NCBI GenBank assembly: GCA_037783415.1
Contig: JAZGTN010000064.1
Coordinates: 1,847,001 to 1,911,000 of the forward strand
Direction of reading: 5' to 3'
DNA length: 64,000 nucleotides
From: Leptasterias polaris
Lineage: Eukaryota > Echinodermata > Asteroidea > Forcipulatida > Asteriidae
A program made the position numbers and the translations under genes. Below the pieces are notes generated by a model. That model searched no databases. It saw only the letters and a list, made by a program, of their open reading frames with translations, and was not told the DNA's origin. Shown here one piece after another: positions 34,201 to 49,200 of this stretch (position 1 is its first letter; the number at the start of each line of letters is the position of its first letter).

Positions 34201-37200
34201 TATCAAAACATGACGACACCATTGCGTCAGTCTTTACCTGATTTATAGATGTTTTTAAATTTGTGGCGAGCCGACGATGTCGTCAATTTCAATGACGACC
34301 TGCCAAGCTATTAATTCTGACATGTTAAAAAGCCTGTGACGTACTGGTACGGAAATTGCACCATTTCCTAATATTTAGTAGTTTTATCAAGTGTTTTTTT
34401 CCTTTCGTTGACAATATTTAAGTTTTTCTGGTCGTCTCTCGGTTACATGTCGACCTGACAATTCTCACACGCCGATGTATCGGAATATGCCCAACTCAAT
34501 CCACAAGAGGGCGCTTTACGAGTTTACTTTGACTGTTTCACAGATTAATTCTCACTGCGTGAACTATTAAATACAGAATCGTCAACCCTCCAGTGTGTAA
34601 CCCTACCAGTCAGCAACTGGCTAATTAAGCGGTTTTTTTAAATTACTCTGCGCATGAATTAACAATTGTAATCCCATTTTTCTTGACTTCTAAGAGAATA
34701 CGCTTGAGAAACATAATTGAAAGCTTGAGTAGCCAGGGCAAGGTCGTTTACACGCTAGGTTGTTTAGAACTGGACTCAGGGGATTTCCCCATTGACTACA
34801 ACACAAACAAGCTTTAGCCTTGGGGTAATTGAAGTCCCCATTCAGTCTTAGTCATATTAGTGGATCCGCAGTTAGTTTATCCCTCAGTGTATGGCCAGTA
34901 TATTGAGAGGAGTATTGCCAGTTGTCAACTGGCAGGGTTTGGTAATAATGTCCCAAATTTACTTTTGCGCACTTGAGGTTAAAACGGGATATTAAGAGAA
35001 ATAAAGATACTAAACGGAGAGGACAAAGGGATATTTTGAGGTTTCCGCTCAACGTAAAGTTAAAATATTTGCTCTCTCTGAATGCAAGTCATGGTCTCCG
35101 TGTTAAAAAAAATTCAAAACATTGTGCGGCGCGTTGCAGTATTTTTCCACTGATTCTAACTTTAGTTTGTACTATCTTGTACTGAAATTTAGAATCTCTG
35201 CAAGACCCAAGCTAAGGTCTAAACATGGAAAATCAGATCTCCCTTATGGTGCAAACAGTATTAGTATAACGACCAAATTTAACTTGGATATGACATATAA
35301 TGTTCAGTATGAAATCATGATATTTTCCCTTTTTCTTCCACCAACCTTGATTTCTCAAATTATGTTGAACTGTACCCATTTTAGAAGATACATTGGGTTT
35401 CCATCCTGGACACTTTCACGCACGCTAGCTGCTGCGAAAAAAACAATGAACGATTTCCGGAAATTATTATATTTAACAAATATTATCTTGTAGGTACGAC
35501 TTACTATCTCATACGAAGAACTATCTTGTATGTACGACTTACTATCTGTTTTAATAAACAAATTTTAAAATAACTTCTAACAAATAATAATGTTCTCAAA
35601 TCCAAATTAGTTAAGGGGCATTCTGAACAACTTTAATTTCAGCTAACAATAATAAAAAGACTTTGTGGAGAAATCAAAAGTAAGGCAAACTTCTACCTTC
35701 CTTTGTGACCAGAAGTAAAGGTCATACGATTTTGGCGTGTTGTCCCAGTGTTGATGTATTAGATGCCCAATTATGAACATCGGCTACAATTTTCATAAAA
35801 TACAGCGATTAGAAAATTGGTGTTCGTGCACATATTGCTAGAACACCTAATAATATAAAAATATTTAAATAGAGGACGCAATGGAGGCTTCCGCCGTCTG
35901 AGCATTATGCAGAATAGTATTGATACAAAGCTAAAATTTAGTTGTTTTTCAAAATAATGTAACCAATAGCTAACGCAAAAATGGTGCACCAAATGGCAAT
36001 GTACATCTTCTTTTATTATTCGCTCCCAAAACAACATTCCTATTTACGGGCCTGTACACAATTGATTTTCTGATTCTGCATTTTGAATTATAGTTCCTGA
36101 GATGATGTAAAGTTTGCAGTGATTTATAGATGGTGTAATTGCTTACAGGAAGTCCCCACAATAACTTGTAAATTATTTCAACCGCACAGATGTTAGTTAT
36201 GTGTTGGCAAGGTCTGATCATGATAATAGTCGTTGATGGACACACGATTTCCCTAGAGGTTCAAGGCTGCCAAGCAACCCCTGGTACTTCAATGTTTTCA
36301 TCTTCAGAGGTACCTCAAGATTTTGCTGATCTTCAGTCCTCTGTCTGTATCAGTCAAGTGAGTGTAACATAAACTTTAATATGAATACCCAGGTTGTACA
36401 TGTCCGTGTATAAAGACCAAATTAGAAAAATAAAGGGAATTAATTTATACATTATTCGATAAGAACATGAATGAAATTGAATTAAAGTTAATGTGATCAA
36501 AGCGCTTTAGTCACCAAATATCAGAGTTTTAAATCGAGTCACTTTTGGGTGAGTCAGGGTTAGAGCTTTGCGTAACTTGTGTCGAGTTTGAGTACATTGA
36601 ACTGTAAAAGGTTGGTTAAATCGATCCGAATTCTTTCTTGATGATGGAACGTGCTGTTATTACTAACCATTAAAAACAATGACCCCTATGCTCCACGCAT
36701 TATTATGTGTCTTCACTTGAAGAAATCTTGATGGGAAATTAAGTTTCGGAACTTTTTGTGAAAATTAATAAAATTTAAGTGATAAATAAAAGTTCTTATC
36801 AGTGTTAAGTCACAGTTCCGATAGTGGAGTCTGCGTACTAGACTTAGTATTTTGCTGATTTGACTTGAGTCAAGCCCGAGTCGTCGAAATTGCCACTTTG
36901 TCCTGGACTTGAGACTTACAACACTACCAAACACTTTGCATCCAAAGGGTTACTAATAAATAGTTTCTAAAAAATAAGTGAAAACATTACAGAATGACGA
37001 TACAGTGGTTGGTGTTACTGAACAGAAACAAGAACGGCAATCTGGTGACGAGACACAACTCCAGATGACATCAACAGGTGTTTTTGGGGATACACAGAAA
37101 GGGACATCACGCAACGCAACCTCCTTTTGTCAACAGGACACTACACAGCAATTATCACGAGAGAGAAAGATGAAAGTTGATCCTGCAAACCAAGTAAGAA

Positions 37201-40200
37201 AACTTCCAGTTAGGAAAAAACAATCATAATTTGCTTATGCTGTGGAAGTTATTGAACCAAACACATCAGATCAATAGAAATCTAACGAATAATATATATA
37301 TATTGCATATAGTGCTGTAGCATTTTAGGGCATCGTTTTACTTTTATGTTGAACATTTTATTCCAGTTTGTGATTTTACAACATGTGATAGTGTTTTCAA
37401 AACGTCAAAAATTACTGTCTTCGTCTGTTTCACGTTCAAACTTCATTGGTTCCATTGTTGGTCCCAAACCTCCAAGGGTGGGTCTCGTTCTTTTCAGTCT
37501 CAAATTCTGTGTTTCAGATATAACACAATTTTTTATAAAACAATTCTACAGAGTCACTACTGTCTGTATAGATAGGTTGCAGTATGACGTAAATCGGCCA
37601 TCTTTACGGGCAGTTTGGAACACACAGTCATGCGTTTCGCGTGAGAACGGCGTGCAGCACGCGCACATTTCACCAAACTCATTGCATGATTGGGTAGTGA
37701 ATGACGCGGCTGCGTTAATAATTTGAGCGCTTGACGCGCCTGCAAGCCAAAATGCGATTTGCCCGTAAAGATGGCGTCTACTGATGGGAACTATCTATAC
37801 AGACATGATATTAGATTAATTTAATGGATATGATAGATTAAATATGACAATATTTGCAAGTTCAATCCTTGTGCTGAAAACGAGGTTCATGGACATTTTC
37901 AGGAACTGAGTGAAGCTGCGTCGTCTTCAAAAGAATAGGCCTATATGAATTTTCCTCCGCGAAACACTAGGCGTCATATTCATTGCATGTGATCAGTGCC
38001 ACAGCCTGCTTGTGATCTGCTTTCCATATTTACCTCTCCCTCTGTCTCTCTGTCTATCCCTTAAGTTTGTATTATTTGAGGACATTTCGACTTTACCATG
38101 TTATGCATCACGTACATGTTTGGGTCCACTTCTTTCTGACGCTGTTAATACAGAAAGTGCAGATATGCAGGGGTAACAGGTGGTGATCACAGGTACAAAC
38201 ACAAGTTACAACTGAACTTACTTCATAACACTTTGTACGCTACTTATTTTTATTTGTTATGGCACTTCATATATAGTGTTAAAAATATTGATAATATTAT
38301 TATTATACTACGTGTATACTATACTGAAAACTAATGTTAAGACTTTGGAGGAAATGATGTATAAATTCTTAAAAGCTACAGTGTGACATTGCTGAAGAAA
38401 CTGTTGCACTCTCTAACAAAATGGCAACAACAAAATGAGTAAGAAAGATTTTGTAATCACACGATTTAATTAAGAAAACAAATATACCAAACTCAAATAC
38501 ATATATAACTCCATGGTAAATTTTCAGTATCGTAAATTATATGTTATGTTATACAATTTACAAAACTGTTGTCAAGTTTTACGTTGGTCATAAAGTTTTA
38601 CAGAACTAAAGTAAAGGTTGTCGGGTTATTGTATAACGATTACATTTAACAGTAACTTGAACGATTTTTTTTAACGGGAATGCTGTTTAAACTTGTTGAC
38701 TATGTGTTTGTGTGTCATTTAAAAGTATTTTAGATATATTTACAGTTCTGGTTTTTCCGTAATTATCGATCAAAAATTAGGCTCCATCCTCAAGGTTTTG
38801 GAAAACTAGATCCACTTCTGCCTTTAGCAAAACAAAATAAACACAAAGCAACGTTACCCGCGTTTATCTGCGCATAAAGTGACGTCATGCGTGGGAGTTA
38901 GCTTTGCTTGAACAGTATAGGACACCGTTGTTTGTTAATGGGGATTGGATAGTTTTCAAATAAAATCTGTTAATTAAATTTTTTTACAAAGTTTCTTGGG
39001 TGCTGGAATAATATGCCATCATTCTGTGTTACTGGATTTTCGGGAAATAATTCAGAATCCGCGATTGCACAACGTCAATCAATTGTTTATATAATATTAA
39101 TTTATCCGAAAAGGATGACGTAAAGGGCATTTTCGAGAAACTCAACGAAAAGCAAAGTTGTGATCTGGTTTTTAAAAAAAATTGACTTACAAAACATTTT
39201 AAATTTTAATGGGATGCAAACTATAATTATGTCTGTATTCATTGAACAATTATAAATGAATTTCGGCAAATATGACTTCTTCTTTGTTCTGATTCAAGTA
39301 CTTTTTTAAAGAGTATACGGACGCCTTAAGCATGTGCTTTTCACTCCTAAATCGTGACGGGCGACTGATGTCGCAATTCATATTGGAAACACTGAAGAAA
39401 ATGTGGACAACTTTTGCCAACATTTCAAGGTACATTTCTATATAGGTCTACTTCATCGCATTTTTTAAAGAACAGAACAAAGTTTAGGGCACGCCAAAAA
39501 AAAATCGCCGATTGTGGTTGAGAGTAATTTCTGTGTGAGGGCGTGCGAGTATGCGTAAACTGTAAGCTTACGCATGCATGCTTGGTTGCTTCTTTGCTTC
39601 ATAAGAAATTGTGTTCAAAAATTGTACAATGTTGAGATGCTCCTGTACCTTTCCGCACTTTTCTAGCTGAGACAGCCAATCAGATAATCATACACAGTAT
39701 AAACTAAGACATTGAAACCACACCCCCCCCCCCCTCCTCAAAAAGGAGTCTTCTGCCTTTCAGCTGACTGGTGATACAGCGGAGAGTTTGGCATGTTTCA
39801 AGAATTACTTTGTTTGCGACCAACAGCATCCGGATGCATGGACATCACACTATTTAAATATATATATATATTTTATGATAACAAAATAGTTACGTAATAG
39901 TCTACAAGGTCAAACAGTATAAGAATAACCTTTGAAATTGGTAAAAATTCAAGTATTCTTCACAAACATTAAGTATTTGTTTATCAATTAATCAGTAAAG
40001 TATACTTAATTCATGTTTACTTCGAAAAGAGGTACATTTCTTTACTGATTTTTCATTTACAAAATGTTTTTGAAACCCTTTACCTACGGAGCCCCTAAAG
40101 GGACAGGTAAAAAAAAAAGTTGAAAAGGGGGGAAAAAATATATACATATTTCGTTCCCTCGAAATATTATTTCGTTCCCTCGAAATATTATTTCGTTACC

Positions 40201-43200
40201 TCGAAATACTAATTCGTTCCCTCGAAATATTATTTCGTTCCCTCGAAATCATTTCGTTACCTCGAAATCATTTCGTTCCCTCGAAATATTATTTCGTCCC
40301 CTCGAAATATTATTTCGTTCCCTCGAAATATTATTTCGTTCCCTCGAAATATTATTTCGTTCCCTCGAAATATTATTTCGTTCCCTCGAAATATTATTTC
40401 GAAGGAACGAAATAGATTATTTCGATCGAACGAATTAATTTATTTCGTTCCCTCGAAATCATTTCGTTCCCACGAAATCATTTCGTTACTTCGAAATCAT
40501 TTCGTTCCCTCGAAATCATTTCGTTCCCTCGAAATCATTTCGTTCCCTCGAATTATTATTTCGTTACCTCGAAATCCTTTAACTGCTACGGAGTCCATGA
40601 AATGCCGTTTCATTTATTTCAGTATGCAAATAATATTGCGTTCCCTCGAAATAGCATTCCTAGTTGAAAACAAAAAAAACAACTGTTGCATGCTGCACGT
40701 GTTTCTCCATGCAAGATCGGGGTACGATTCGGGCACGGTGTTCAAGGTGTTCGAGGGAACGAAATGTCATTTCGAGGGAACGAAATACATTTCAATATTG
40801 TTTCTCTTACCTGTCTCCTCAATGGCTCATTATTATGGCCTAATCTGAATATTATTTGCATACTGAAATAAATGAAACGGCATTTCATGGTCTCCGTAGC
40901 AGTTAAAGGATTTCGAGGTAACGAAATAATAATTCGAGGGAACGAAATGATTTCGAGGGAACGAAATGATTTCGAGGTAACGAAATGATTTCGTGGGAAC
41001 GAAATGATTTCGAGGGAACGAAATAAATTAATTCGTTCGATCGAAATAATCTATTTCGTTCCTTCGAAATAATAATTCGAGGGAACGAAATAACATTTCG
41101 AGGGAACGAAATAATATTTCGAGGGGACGAAATAATATTTCGAGGGAACGAAATGATTTCGAGGTAACGAAATGATTTCGAGGTAACGAAATAATATTTC
41201 GAGGGAACGAATTAGTATTTCGAGGGAACGAAATAATATTTCGAGGGAACGAAATAATATTTCGAGGGAACGAAATAATATTTCGAGGGAACGAAATATG
41301 TATATATTTTTTCCCCCCTTTTCAACTTTTTTTTTTACCTGTCCCTTTAGGGGCTCCGTATTTACCCAACCTGCATTATGTAAAACTTTACCAAACAATT
41401 AGTGGTATAAACACAACTCCCACAATTGACGTCACACGAATTAATTTATCCGAAAAGGACAACCTGTGTAATTTGTTTTCTGTTTGTGGCCTATTTTAAG
41501 TTGTTCTTGACGATACAAATTTTAGCTTTGACCAAATTTTACAGGGCTCCTAGTACACAAAAGCAATCACTCCCTGTTCTCTGTGTTTCTGCTGTTTCGG
41601 GGGAGCACAGCATGGTACAAATCAAAACAATACGACACAAGGATGCTCTTACTCGTCAAGCGTGTTGCCCGATGCTACTCTACACAAACTAAGTATGGAT
41701 CAGTTTTCTCCCTTAACATAAGTCTACTGGCCAAATGCTTGTTAAAACACCCGCGGACCAGTCGAAATGTGGTCCAGTTGGCAAGTTAGGTGTTTAAGAG
41801 CATCCCTATTTAATATCAAATATTGACCATTGTGAAAATTAATGAGGACCAGTGAAGCGACAAGCTAACTGGTCCTGCACTAATCATTGAAAAAGTTAAG
41901 GTCAAATCTTCTGAATGTTTTTCTTTAAATCAAAAAGTTCAGATGCACAGGGAGGGCAGAGTTTATTTGCTCAATGTAAGGTTGAATATGAGTTTTGATT
42001 GTTCGTCCATAAATAAATCGTTGAATTCTGAAACACAGTGTACAAATAACAGCATATTTATTGCAAGCATGGTATTCTTCCTTATTTCGTAAAATTTCCG
42101 ATTTTTTTTTGCCCCAGGAAAAGTCAGATTTTTGGGCTTGAAAAGTGTATTACAGTCAGCACTATTAATTGTACTTTGTAGGTCAGTCCTTTGAATTTGA
42201 AAAGTGTATTGTACTTTTTTCCAAAGACCAATCATCATGCCTGATATTGGGAGGTTTTTCGATATTTTGTTGGTCTTTTGAGCATGGGCTCAGTCATATT
42301 CCAAGTACAATATGGATTTAATGCCAATTATAAGTGTGCCATTTAGTGTCCCCGCACCTCTGCATAGAAAGAAGAGAGTGCAGACTAATGCTTATTGAAG
42401 GGTGATAATAATAATAATAACTAGTTCTTATATAGCGCATTTTACAATAACGTATCAATGCGCTGTATATTAGTGTCCTGATCATTGAGCCAATAACATT
42501 CCTTTAATCTTTCTCAGCTCCCTGGGGAGTATACAGCCCTGGACTGCCGTGGCGCTCCGAAGTCTTTTTCAAACACAATATCTACCTCTACCCTTGCAGG
42601 TACCCATTTATACCCCTTGGTGAAGAGAAGCAATTATAGCAAAGTGTCTTGCTCAAGGACACAAGCGTCATGACCGGGACTCGAACCCACACCCTGATGA
42701 CTAAACCACCAGAACTTGAATCCGATGCTCTTAACCACTCGGCCATGACACGCTAGGATACAAAGGATGTTTGCTCATTTCTTGTTTTACTTTTGTAATG
42801 TTCAGGTATCATGTGATGTATCAAATTGTCTTGCACCTCCTGGTCTGGGAATTCAACATCTGACTGACTCGAGTAATCAAAGGAGAAGTGATGACATGTA
42901 TTGTAAAGATGAACATCACCTGCCACAAGGTCCTATAATTTCTGGCTACATGGTGACCCCAAACCCACATCAAACACAAAGAAATGTGTCTGGTATCTGG
43001 GTACCAAGGGGAGGTACCATAGACTCCAACTTCCCATTAGGTTTCCAAGGATGGCCAGTAGAAAGAATGACAAATGAAAACATCCAACACCAAAGATTGT
43101 CGTTTTCTAACCATTTGTATGAGAGGGGGTCGATTTACCCAGCTACTTTTTCACCCGACCAATTTGACATGCTGGAGCAGAGACTCCCCTTCAACCAATC

Positions 43201-46200
43201 AAGTCGCTTTCCTAGTAAAACCAATTCTACTCACCAATCTCCGATTGGGGAGCAGCAACAAACTTTGGTCCCAAAAGGAACCCCTGCTGGTAGTATGATG
43301 GAAAATGCCACTGATCGCAGTGTTTCAGGTGTAAATAACCAACAGGCTGGAAGAGCAGACACCATACAACAAGAAGATCAGCAGATGAAAAGACATCCAG
43401 GAGCGGCAGTACGGAGAAGTCTTGATGGAGATTCGTCTTCGAAAGTAGATAGTGGCATCAAAAAGGTAACCTTTTTGTTAACAACAAGTTTCAATTCTAT
43501 GAGATAGTAAATATGATGAAACACAAAATAAGATATATTAAAAATCACTTAGTGTTTGGGTTTTGGGGTATTGAAGTGATTAATGCACCTGCCATGTTTC
43601 ACGAGTTTATGGAACTGCTCAGATAAGTCTTATTTTTGAGGATTTTTGAAAGACTTACATTTTACAAGAACATTAGCACCTCCGAATGATAACATCTTTT
43701 CCTTGTAAAGTTTAAATTGTATCACCCTCTAATGCCACTTTGTTTTGACAGGAAAACTTACAAGATGAACCACATGAAGATGAGCTACTGATTGTAGTGA
43801 CTGATCATAAACGTTCAACAGATATTGAAGTCCTGAAGCTCTATTTTGAGAATCCACTCAAATCTGGAGGAGGTGAAATAGAGATGTTCGAGAAAGAATC
43901 TGAGACAGGTGCTATCAACATTACCTTCAAGGACCCATCAGGTTAGTTTCATCTTGTAAATCATGGAAGCTCGCCATGTGAAGATGTATGAAAAACTCAA
44001 GGTAATCTATTCAGTTTCAAAATATTATCTTCTTTTTTTCTGTTATCAATTGTTGAATTCCAGTTGCTTCTGTAGTGGCTGGAAAAAATCACAAGCTATC
44101 AGGCGCCACACTGAACATCAAACTCATCACAAAGAATAAACGTCGTCCACGTCCAATCGAAGCACGATGTCTGTTTCTAAAAGGAATACCAGATGGAAGC
44201 TCATCTGAGCATGTGAAGCTCTTCATTGAGAATAGAGTATCCATGGATGAGGAACCCACAATCCAATACGGAGAGAATCCTGGAACAGCTATATGTACTT
44301 TCTCACGTGATATTCCAGGTAAATAATGGTTCTTTTCCAAGAAATATTTTCCAATTACATGTGTAAATAACTTTCTTACGTTCAAAATGTTTCAACTTAA
44401 CAGAAGAATACCTAGGTTGGAGATATTTGAACCTCTGTTTATCTTCTACAGCTGCTACATTATGAGTATTTGAATAATTTACATGTACAATGAACTTAGC
44501 ATTCAGTAGGTACACCCTATTGTCATTGAAAGAAATGTAGGAATAATAATATTAAAGTTCTTGTATAGTGCTTTATCAAGCCAAAAAGGCGTGTCCATGT
44601 GCTCGTTATTTTATGCAGAGCCTTGTTTCGTTTAAATTTTTTAGTTTTCAAAAAAACAACATTTACAGAAACTGAAAGACGGGTAATGTGTGTAGTTTTG
44701 CAATATCTTTTATTAAATAGACCTGGAGACTGTTATCAGAAACATTTCTAAGAGACAATTCAATGATACTTCATTAAAGGCAGAGAGAGTTCATCATGCC
44801 GACGCCATCTTAGTCGAAGGTTTGATTGTTATTTGTATTTATTTGTTGGCCTGTGCACAATTGTACCTTGGTGTTACTTGGCAAATTATTCTGTGCTCAC
44901 AACCAAATTCTCAGCTTACACTATAGAGGAGTGTAAATGCTGTTTTCTGAAATAATGTTGCATATTTTATTACTCCTACATAATAATCCTAACTATAGGC
45001 CTGGAAGTTCATCTTTGAGAGGACAAGGCCAGTTTCATTTGTTTAAGGGTACTCGCTTTGGAGAATCTTAAAATGGGAAACATTTGAATTTAAATGGGAA
45101 ACATTTAAAGGGGGACCAAGCAAAGGGCAACTGTGAGAGGCTTGAATCAAGGCCTGTTGCTAAACTGTGCAATATCTGCTTGCACTAACTTTGATATTGC
45201 ACGTGCAAAGTGCTGAATGCCTTTGTCCCACTTGAATAAATTAACAGTGTATGGCAATACCGATTTACGTTTGTTTTGTTTCGTTGTTTATGTTTAGTGT
45301 TGTTGGTGTTTTCTTTTTTTGTGGGTCTTTTTTTTTGGGGGGGGGGCGTTGAGGAGGGTGGTTGTAAAAATTTTCAAGCACCTGTTTTCATTGATATTCA
45401 CTTTTCTCATGAGAGATATTCTTTGGTCATAATGCCCATTTATACTACCCAAATCTTTTTAAATGTATATAGGGATCTACATTTGTTTTTCTCTCTCCGT
45501 CAATTTCTTAAAAAACTTGATAAAGTGTCTTTACAATTCCTATCGCGTTAACCTAATTTTATATGCACCATTTCAGGAGTTCCACAAAACTTACAAATGG
45601 TTGAGTTGTATTTCGACAACAAAAAGAAGAGTGGCGGCAGTGGAGTGACAGTTGTACAACCTGGACCTTTGGATGGAGAGGCAATAGTCTACTTTGAAGA
45701 CTGGAGGGGTATGTATATCACAAAATAAAATGTAGTTGTTATATTGGTATTAATTCTGATGTCTGTTATTTGACCGGCCATATTATAGGTTTTCTCGGTC
45801 AATTTCGGCAAATGAGCAGCCGATTTCATTTTCGTGCGTTCGAATTAAAGCTATTTTGCCTCTCCAGTTGTTACTGCGTTTCAAATTTCAGAATTCGGGC
45901 ATTCAATTTCGTATTGAGGCATTCAAATTCCTTTTGCACTGTGTTCAATTTAGCATATCGTCATTCTTTTTCGTGACGCACAATCATCATTCAATTTAGC
46001 AAAGCTGGTTCGACTGGAGATTTTACTGGTTTATTTTTTTTCAATTTCGTAAAGAGGCAATCAATTTCGCTAAATGAGAATTCAAATAAGTACGACTAAA
46101 GAAATACGAATAAACAGATAATATGTATTAGGCAACTGTTTCGTATCTTCACTTTAATTCAGGCAAACCTTATTTTCTTTATTTATGGTTCCAGGAGACT

Positions 46201-49200
46201 TTACATGGGGCCCATGATGTGTTTTCTTCTTTGTTTTCTCCTATATTCTTTTTTTTGGGGGATCTTTATTGGTTAACTGGCCTAATTTTGTATTGTGTTT
46301 GAATGGGGTGTTTCTTTATGTTTTTCCTGGTTTTTGTTGTTTATGTTGTTTCTTCCTCAACCATCAATCTGTTGGCGTGCCAGACATCTTGGCGTATATG
46401 TTTGGCGTATAGGTATGGTTGTACCACAAGCTGCAAACTTATTGAAATATGCGTGTAAAACTGTAGCAAAAAGCTCCTCTTCGAAGTACAAAGTGACTCA
46501 AGTGCAAATAAGTAAACCGTATATGCCTTATTAACAAAGCGTTTTTTAGATTGCACAAATTACAGAAATGACTGCCCAAAAATGAATTTGAATGACTAAA
46601 CACACGCCTCAAAAAGCTTTAAATCGAATGACGCAACAGTACATTTGACTAGTCATAAAACGAAATCGAATGACCCTTTTTAGTAGCATTCGATTTCGCG
46701 CGAAATAGAATAGCGTGGTGGTTAAATTGGCTGCTCATTTGCCGAAATTGACCGAGAAAACCTATATTATTCTCTTAGTCGGGTTGTATGCAGTCTGAAA
46801 CCTTCAGGTCTACGTCAAAGTCTTGTATTTGTCTCTTGGGCTTGACTAGGAGTGATGCTCAAAAGAATGAAGCATGCAAATCAGACAAAGGATTTTGTAT
46901 GAACATCTTCCACAAGACATCTTCTGCTCTGATAGCCATTGTTTCCCTAGGCTGATGAACTGAGCGAGATTGTAAAATTTCAAACTGATGATCGAAACAC
47001 AAATTACACAGTCTGCAAACTGACAAGAATACAGCAATCAATCAAATGGGTGATGATTCTATCTACACCCAAACTGTGAAGTTAAACTAAAAGCCATAAA
47101 TGAATCAAAATAAATGAGTAAGTTTTATATCATGGCAAATTTTCAAAGAGAGGTGGCATTATTGGAAACATGAACAAGGAAGTCACTGGAAGTAGCAAAG
47201 TGGGCTCCCCTCCCATTTTAATTGACACGGAAAACACTGCTGTCAGCATGTAGATTTATTTCTCAATATTTTAAGTTATTGAAAATGTTGGATCGTAAGT
47301 TTTGCTCCTAAGTTAAGCATAAGCGCAACTTAAGCATTATATTTCATTCGTGTCTTTTAATTCCTGCAGTGGTTCAGGATGTCTTAACACATGGTCATCA
47401 TAAGCTTGGTGGTAATGAACTGCATATTGAATCATATCATGACTTCCTGGGGAGACTGAGCCCATTTGATGCCCCAACTCCACATATCCCAAAACCAGTG
47501 TCAGTAGAAGTACAGGAACCTATTATGGAATTCCTCTATGGAAAAGGTAAACTTGCTAAGAACAAGTTGCTGAAAGAATTGGCCAAGGTGAAAGCAAATC
47601 TGCAGTGGCCGGATGGTACTCGGAAGTCTCAAGCAAAACTAGAACCAGTAATTGACGAATCCCATCACCAATCATCATGGTTAAACTGGGAAAAGGAAGC
47701 TGTCAATGTTCTGAATGACTTCATGAAAGGATACAAAACTGCCAGAGTTTCAGTTCCGCAATCACTGTGGAAGGATACAATTGAAAAACTCAGTAAGATT
47801 GAGATAAACTCAACAACTTGCGTCAAGGATCCTCAACTTCATGAAGTGATACTGGCCGGAAAGCAAACAGATGTTGATGTTACTGAAGCAAAAATTATCT
47901 TTGTCACAAAAGAGTTACAGAAGGAGGCTGAGTATGATGCTGAGCAAACAAAAGAAGACATCTACTGGGATGCAGAGAAGCTACAGCTGTTTACTTTGTG
48001 TGGAATTAAGCGGCAAATTGAAGAGTCCTTTCCAGCCCTAAAGATCACAGATTTCAGCTCATACGGTCAAACCGGCATCACTCTAGACGGAATGCGGAAA
48101 ACCGTCAAAGAAGTGGAGCTAAACATAAGGAGGATGATGGACAGTTTAGAAAAGACTGAGTTCAAAGCCGGGAGTATCAAGGTACGATTTGTTCAATGTG
48201 TCCCGGACACAATTCATGAAGTTCTAGGGTCACAGAACATTCATGCAGCATGCAGTGGATCTGATGATGGTAAGATCACAATACACGGTGCTACTAGCAG
48301 AGATGTCAGGGATGCTAAATCATACGTCGACAATGAAATAGATGAAGATGCGATTGCCATCAAAGGGCAATCTGCTTTAGCTGTTATACAAGACCATGCG
48401 GGGAAGAGACTTTTGGATTCGATCAACAATCAAAAGTTCGTCGTGGTGTGCATCAGCAATGAAACAAAAGGTATACAGCAATCCTTCACCGATCTTGAAC
48501 TCTTGGTGGCAGCAGATACCGCCATTATTGCGGTGGTACCTGGGTGGTACTGCGCTGCCTAGCGACGGGTTTAAGAAAGTGTTGACATACTTTTATTAAT
48601 TTCTAATCACTTAAAGCAAAATATATATTTTTGCAGGTTGCTTACCATCATTATGTACCATAAGGCTTTAGGATAAAAATGACACAATTCCTTTCCTGGT
48701 CATTACCGAAGTATGACCATTATACCTTCACTTCCCTTTTCACTCACTCAGTTGGTGGCACAGATAGAAACAGACCCATCCCAGTTGAACTACCAAACCA
48801 AGCGACAGAACCAAGATTCACTGTTTCTGGACTGAACATTGTGACCCTGGAAGGCTTGACCATCAAGATGATCAAGGGAAGCATTGCAGTGGAAGCGGTA
48901 AACCTTTACTTTGTGCCTTACAAGAACCATTTTTATAGAATTTCTACAATACCAGGGTGTTTGTGTAGTATACTTTATCAGAGAGGATTTCATATTGTTG
49001 CATGAAAATAAAAGGTTCCAGATGTTGTGTCATTACTACTGGCAAGACATCCTCCAAGCAAGGCTACATTGCATTTTTATCTGGTATAAATTGTCCATCA
49101 TCTTCTGTCTATGGTAGGTTGATGTTATCGTAAATACAGCAGGGAGTGATATGAACCTGGGAAGTGGGAAAGTATCCCAAGCGATATCCCAAGCAGCCGG

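Noticed and set aside
37346..37726. 126-codon plus frame
   Set aside because: Overlaps a MITE with clear terminal inverted repeats and has no splice site fitting the PARP14-like exons around it.
40140..40580. CRISPR-like array of short direct repeats
   Set aside because: Repeats are contiguous, with no unique spacers, and mirrored in the right arm. The context is an animal intron.
40597..41398. Frames inside the 1.28-kb palindrome
   Set aside because: The minus frame repeats a S-L-E-I-L-F-R peptide from the array; the plus frames run through the unique segment and spacer without any motif.
48471..48562. Reading exon 9 on to the stop at 48560
   Set aside because: A GTATAC donor at 48471 in the correct phase joins to a macrodomain exon at 48752. 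The extension has no domain similarity.
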